The notes under the pieces are model-generated. The model had not been told where the DNA came from. It did no database searches and saw only the letters and a program-made list of their open reading frames with translations. From Deltaproteobacteria bacterium (GTDB taxonomy: Bacteria; Desulfobacterota; Binatia; DP-6), in contig VBLA01000095.1 in NCBI GenBank assembly GCA_005879245.1, positions 1 through 9,444 of the forward strand: a DNA stretch of 9,444 nt. Direction: 5' to 3'. The position numbers and the translations under genes were made by a program. Positions 6,813-9,444 of this stretch are shown here, piece by piece (within the stretch, counting starts at the first letter, position 1; each line of letters starts with the position of its first letter).

Positions 6813-7607
6813 ATGGAGGTCACGCGAGGGCAAAATCGGACGTCGATCAGCGTCAGCGCGTTTCCCGATGGCGCCGTCCGCGAGCGTCGTCGATCGCGCC
6901 CGCGCCCCGGCGGGGAACCATTCAGACGGCGCTGGCACTGGTGGACGCGAGTCTGGGTCGCTTTCGCCGGCTGGCTGATCGCGACCGCGCTCCGGCTCAT
7001 CTACCCGACGCTGCGCCTGTGCTACATCGACCCGGCCGACATGTTCGGCCGGCACGCGCGGGGCGAACGGATGATCGTCGCCTTCTGGCACGACGCGATC
7101 GCGCTCATGCCGCTCATGCCGACGCGCCTCGGCTGGCCGGGACGCGTGAACGTCATGCTCAGCTGGCACCGGGACGCCGAGATCGCGGCGCGGACGATGG
7201 GCCGGTTCGGGGTCGGGGCGGTGCGCGGCTCTTCCACGCGCGGCTGGCTCGGAGGTCTCCGCGGGCTTCTCGAGGCGCGCGCGCGTGGTGAGGATATCGC
7301 GATCGTCCCCGACGGTCCGCGCGGCCCGCGTCACCGCGCGAAGGACGGTGTCGTGCAGCTCGCTCGCGCCACGGGGCTGCCCGTGTTCGCCTTCGGGGTG
7401 GCCGCGCGACCCGTCCGCCGGCTGGGTAGCTGGGACCGGCTGCAGGTGCCGTGGCCTTTCGCCCGGGTGGCCATCGTCGTGAGCGAGCCGCTCTTCCTGC
7501 CTCGGAGGGCCGAGACGGGACTGGCTGACGCACGCGCGGCGATCGAGACCGCGCTCGCCCGGGTGAACGCCACGGCCGCGGCCGCGGTGGGAGCACTGCC
7601 GGAATGA
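6813..7607 (+). CDS. DUF374 lysophospholipid acyltransferase-like protein, candidate lipid A late acyltransferase
   Basis: The 264-residue protein matches the DUF374 family, related to the LPLAT acyltransferases. Visible motifs: MIVAFWHDAIALMP (87-100, with the catalytic-type His), SWHRDAEIAARTMGRFG (117-133), AVRGSSTRG (136-144), IAIVPDGPRGPRHRAKDGVVQLAR (162-185), and SWDRLQVPWPFARV (206-219). A hydrophobic segment at about 48-69 should anchor it in the inner membrane. Family members often neighbour waaA and are suspected of acylating lipid A precursors or Kdo-lipid A in species lacking LpxL; the donor and site here are unknown. The first 45 residues are an Arg/Pro-rich, poorly structured extension absent from most relatives. 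ATG 6813 is nevertheless the only start before the conserved region. It has no clear ribosome-binding site and begins three bases after the msbA stop. It ends in an ATGA overlap with waaA. Confidence 0.88.
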   Translation: MEVTRGQNRTSISVSAFPDGAVRERRRSRPRPGGEPFRRRWHWWTRVWVAFAGWLIATALRLIYPTLRLCYIDPADMFGRHARGERMIVAFWHDAIALMPLMPTRLGWPGRVNVMLSWHRDAEIAARTMGRFGVGAVRGSSTRGWLGGLRGLLEARARGEDIAIVPDGPRGPRHRAKDGVVQLARATGLPVFAFGVAARPVRRLGSWDRLQVPWPFARVAIVVSEPLFLPRRAETGLADARAAIETALARVNATAAAAVGALPE

Positions 7608-8932
7608 TCGAGGCGCTGGCCCGGGGGGTATACCGCGGCACGATGACGATGACCGCGAGCGCCGCTGCCGTCGCGGCTCGCCTCCCCGGCGCCCCGTCGC
7701 GATGGAAGGGTCTGGCTGAGCGGCTGGGCCGCCTCGACAGCGTCGGGCTGGCAAGCGCGGCGAGCGGGAGGGCGGTCCCGTTGCATGCAGCGTCCGTCGG
7801 TGAGCTGGTGGCCGCCCGCGGACTCCTCCGCCACCCGCGCGAACGGTTTCCCGAACGTCTCTACGTTGTCACCACGCTCACCCGCACTGGCCTCAGCCTC
7901 GCGCGCGAGATGCCCGAACCTCACCTGAGCTTTCTCTTCCCGTTCGACGCACCCCGTCCAGTCCGCCGGCTCCTCGAGCGGCTCCACCTGGAAGCGTTCC
8001 TGTTCACGGAGACCGAGATCTGGCCGACGCTCCTCAGCGCACTCCGTGCGAAGGGTGTGCCCACGTTCCTCGTGAGCGGACGAGTGAGCGAGAAAACGAT
8101 GCGGCGCGCGCGCTGGCTTCGCCCGCTCTACCGGCCGGCACTGGCGGAAGTCACCTGCTGCATGCAGACGGACGAGGATGCGCAGCGCATCATCGCCCTG
8201 GGCGCCGACCCGCGCCGGGTGGCGGTGACGGGAAGCCTCAAGTTCGAGGGGACCGGGGCCGAGCCGCCCGTCGAGATCACGCGCCTCACGGCGCGCCTCG
8301 GCGGACTCAGCCGCCGCTTCTTCGTCGCCGGCAGTACACACGCCGGCGAAGACGAAGCCGTGCTCGAAGCCTATCGCCGCGTCGTACCCGGGCACCCCGA
8401 GCTCATGCTGCTGCTGGCCCCCCGACATCCCGAGCGCCTCGAGGCGGTGGCGGCGAAGGTCGAGGCAGCCGGCCTTCCGCTCACGCGGTACACGGCGCTG
8501 ACGCCCGATGATGGTCGGGAGCTGCCATCCCCCGGGGTCGTGCTGCTCGACGTCGTGGGGCCGCTGGCCCACTGCTATCCCCTGGCCGTGGCGGCTTTCG
8601 TGGGCGGGAGCCTGGTCGCGGCGGGTGGGCACAACGTGATCGAGCCGGCGCGGGCGGGATGTCCTGTGCTGGTGGGACCCCATACGGCGAACACGCGCGA
8701 CGTGGTCGAGCGACTCATCGCGGGCGGCGGGGCGCTGCGCGTCAGCTCCACGGACAGCCTCGCCTGGGCGCTCGCCGGACTCCTCAACGAGCCCCGTCGG
8801 GCGATCGACATGGGTCGCCGGGCCCGCGTGCTCGTCGAGAGCGGTCGAGGTGCGATCGAGCGGCACGTGAAGGTGATCGCGGCCCGCCTCACCTCGGCCG
8901 CCTTTGCCGACGCCGACCCCGACTCCGCATGA
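7604..8932 (+). CDS. waaA: 3-deoxy-D-manno-octulosonic acid (Kdo) transferase WaaA/KdtA (GT30)
   Basis: WaaA transfers one or more Kdo sugars from CMP-Kdo to the lipid A precursor. The 442-residue protein shows the family landmarks: KGLAERLG (35-42), HAASVGELVAA (61-71) with the catalytic Glu67, LFTETEIWPTLL (133-144), VAVTGSLKFE (206-215), FVAGSTHAGED (240-250), LLLAPRHPERLEAV (269-282), AAFVGGSLVAAGGHNVIEPA (330-349) and VLVGPHTANTRDVV (355-368). The N-terminal 30 residues are only weakly hydrophobic compared with the anchor in E. coli WaaA. Start ATG 7604 is the ATGA overlap with the DUF374 gene, and the stop overlaps lpxK likewise. The sequence does not show whether it adds one, two or more Kdo residues. 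Confidence 0.96.
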   Translation: MIEALARGVYRGTMTMTASAAAVAARLPGAPSRWKGLAERLGRLDSVGLASAASGRAVPLHAASVGELVAARGLLRHPRERFPERLYVVTTLTRTGLSLAREMPEPHLSFLFPFDAPRPVRRLLERLHLEAFLFTETEIWPTLLSALRAKGVPTFLVSGRVSEKTMRRARWLRPLYRPALAEVTCCMQTDEDAQRIIALGADPRRVAVTGSLKFEGTGAEPPVEITRLTARLGGLSRRFFVAGSTHAGEDEAVLEAYRRVVPGHPELMLLLAPRHPERLEAVAAKVEAAGLPLTRYTALTPDDGRELPSPGVVLLDVVGPLAHCYPLAVAAFVGGSLVAAGGHNVIEPARAGCPVLVGPHTANTRDVVERLIAGGGALRVSSTDSLAWALAGLLNEPRRAIDMGRRARVLVESGRGAIERHVKVIAARLTSAAFADADPDSA

Positions 8933-9444
8933 TGGCGGGCACGCTCGAGGCGGTGGCCCGGCGCACCTGGAAGGCGGCGACGCCAGGAGCGCGCGCCCTC
9001 CGCGGAGCGCTCGTCCCGGCGGCCGCCGCGTACGCGGCGGTGGTGACGATCCGGAATCGTCTCTACGATGCGGGGTGGCTCCGCACACGGCGGGTCCCCG
9101 CCCGGGTCCTGAGTGTCGGCAACATCACGGTCGGCGGGACGGGGAAGACCCCGACCGTGCTCTGGCTCGCCGGGCGGCTCGCGGCGCGCGGGTGGCGCGT
9201 CGGGATCGTCGCGCGTGGCTACCGGAAGCGCCGCCGCGGGGTCGTCGTGGTCGGCGAGCACGGATACCCGCTGGTCACTGCCGCCGACGGCGGCGACGAG
9301 GCGGTCATGCTCGCCCGCCGCTTTCCAGGCGTCGTCGTCAGCGGGGAACGACGCGCCGAGGCCGCCGCGTTCGCCTGCGAGCAGTACGCCCTCGAGGCGG
9401 TCGTGCTCGACGACGGCTTCCAGCATCGGGCGCTGGCGCGCGAC
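8929..9444 (+). CDS. lpxK: Tetraacyldisaccharide 4'-kinase LpxK, N-terminal part
   Basis: LpxK phosphorylates the 4' position of the lipid A disaccharide. The 172 codons in the window show the family pattern: a hydrophobic N-terminal stretch (LVPAAAAYAAVVTIRNRLYDAG, about 28-49) for membrane association, VLSVGNITVGGTGKTP (60-75) with the P-loop GGTGKT, VGIVARGYRK (91-100), GGDEAVMLARRFP (121-133), VVVSGERRAEAA (135-146) and VLDDGFQH (159-166). ATG 8929 overlaps the waaA stop (ATGA); a second ATG follows immediately at 8932 and either could serve. The gene runs off the end of the window, so about half is missing. No stop or frameshift is seen in the part present. Confidence 0.96.
   Translation, partial: MMAGTLEAVARRTWKAATPGARALRGALVPAAAAYAAVVTIRNRLYDAGWLRTRRVPARVLSVGNITVGGTGKTPTVLWLAGRLAARGWRVGIVARGYRKRRRGVVVVGEHGYPLVTAADGGDEAVMLARRFPGVVVSGERRAEAAAFACEQYALEAVVLDDGFQHRALARD

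Noticed and set aside
7576..7587. Perfect 12-base palindrome CCGCGGCCGCGG just before waaA
   Set aside because: It falls in Ala codons of the DUF374 gene; such GC palindromes arise readily at this composition. No U-tract follows, so it is not a terminator.
4824..7754. A 976-codon open frame on the minus strand
   Set aside because: It lies antisense to lpxB, msbA and the DUF374 gene, all of which have clear family motifs. Its product is Arg/Glu/Asp/His-rich with no recognisable domain. Long antisense frames are expected in high-GC DNA with strong third-position GC.
7331..9426. Long minus-strand open frames opposite waaA and lpxK
   Set aside because: Both are shadows of conserved plus-strand genes, with no domain signal of their own.
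1..9444. tRNA, rRNA, CRISPR, insertion sequence, attachment site or phage module
   Set aside because: The window is nearly all coding with recognised lipid A or envelope genes; I saw no repeat arrays, inverted-repeat ends or RNA gene signatures.

Overview
The window is one tightly packed, single-strand (+) block of outer-membrane and lipid A biosynthesis genes. It comes from a high-GC Gram-negative (diderm) bacterium. Lineage cannot be fixed without a search. Use of LpxI rather than LpxH, a DUF374 acyltransferase beside waaA, and a Gfo/Idh-type oxidoreductase between lpxI and lpxB resemble deltaproteobacterial-grade phyla (Desulfobacterota, Myxococcota, Binatota) or Methylomirabilota/Rokubacteria. 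That placement is inference from recalled gene order.

Layout: the 3' end of bamA (1-326), a Skp/OmpH periplasmic chaperone (350-946), a single polypeptide joining a FabZ-like hotdog dehydratase to LpxA (about 953-2134), lpxI (2148-2981), a Gfo/Idh/MocA-family NAD(P)-dependent oxidoreductase (2978-3916), lpxB (3916-5112), msbA (5109-6809), a DUF374 lysophospholipid-acyltransferase-like gene (6813-7607), waaA/kdtA (7604-8932) and the 5' part of lpxK (8929-9444, running off the window). Most junctions are ATGA, GTGA or TGATG overlaps. No gene-free stretch exceeds about 70 bases, and I saw no promoter, terminator, RNA gene, mobile element or CRISPR array.

The genes cover most of the Raetz pathway. 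LpxA acylates UDP-GlcNAc, LpxI makes lipid X, LpxB joins the disaccharide, LpxK phosphorylates it, WaaA adds Kdo, the DUF374 protein is a candidate late acyltransferase, and MsbA flips the product across the inner membrane. BamA and Skp serve outer-membrane protein assembly. LpxC and LpxD are not in the window; lpxD is missing from its frequent position between skp and fabZ.

No wholly new system is evident. The points worth a second look are the FabZ-LpxA fusion; its lack of a canonical start codon although a good ribosome-binding site points to an ATC; loss of the expected catalytic His-Asp segment in the oxidoreductase; a roughly 27-residue gap between the membrane and ATPase domains of MsbA; and an alanine at the LpxA hydrocarbon-ruler position.
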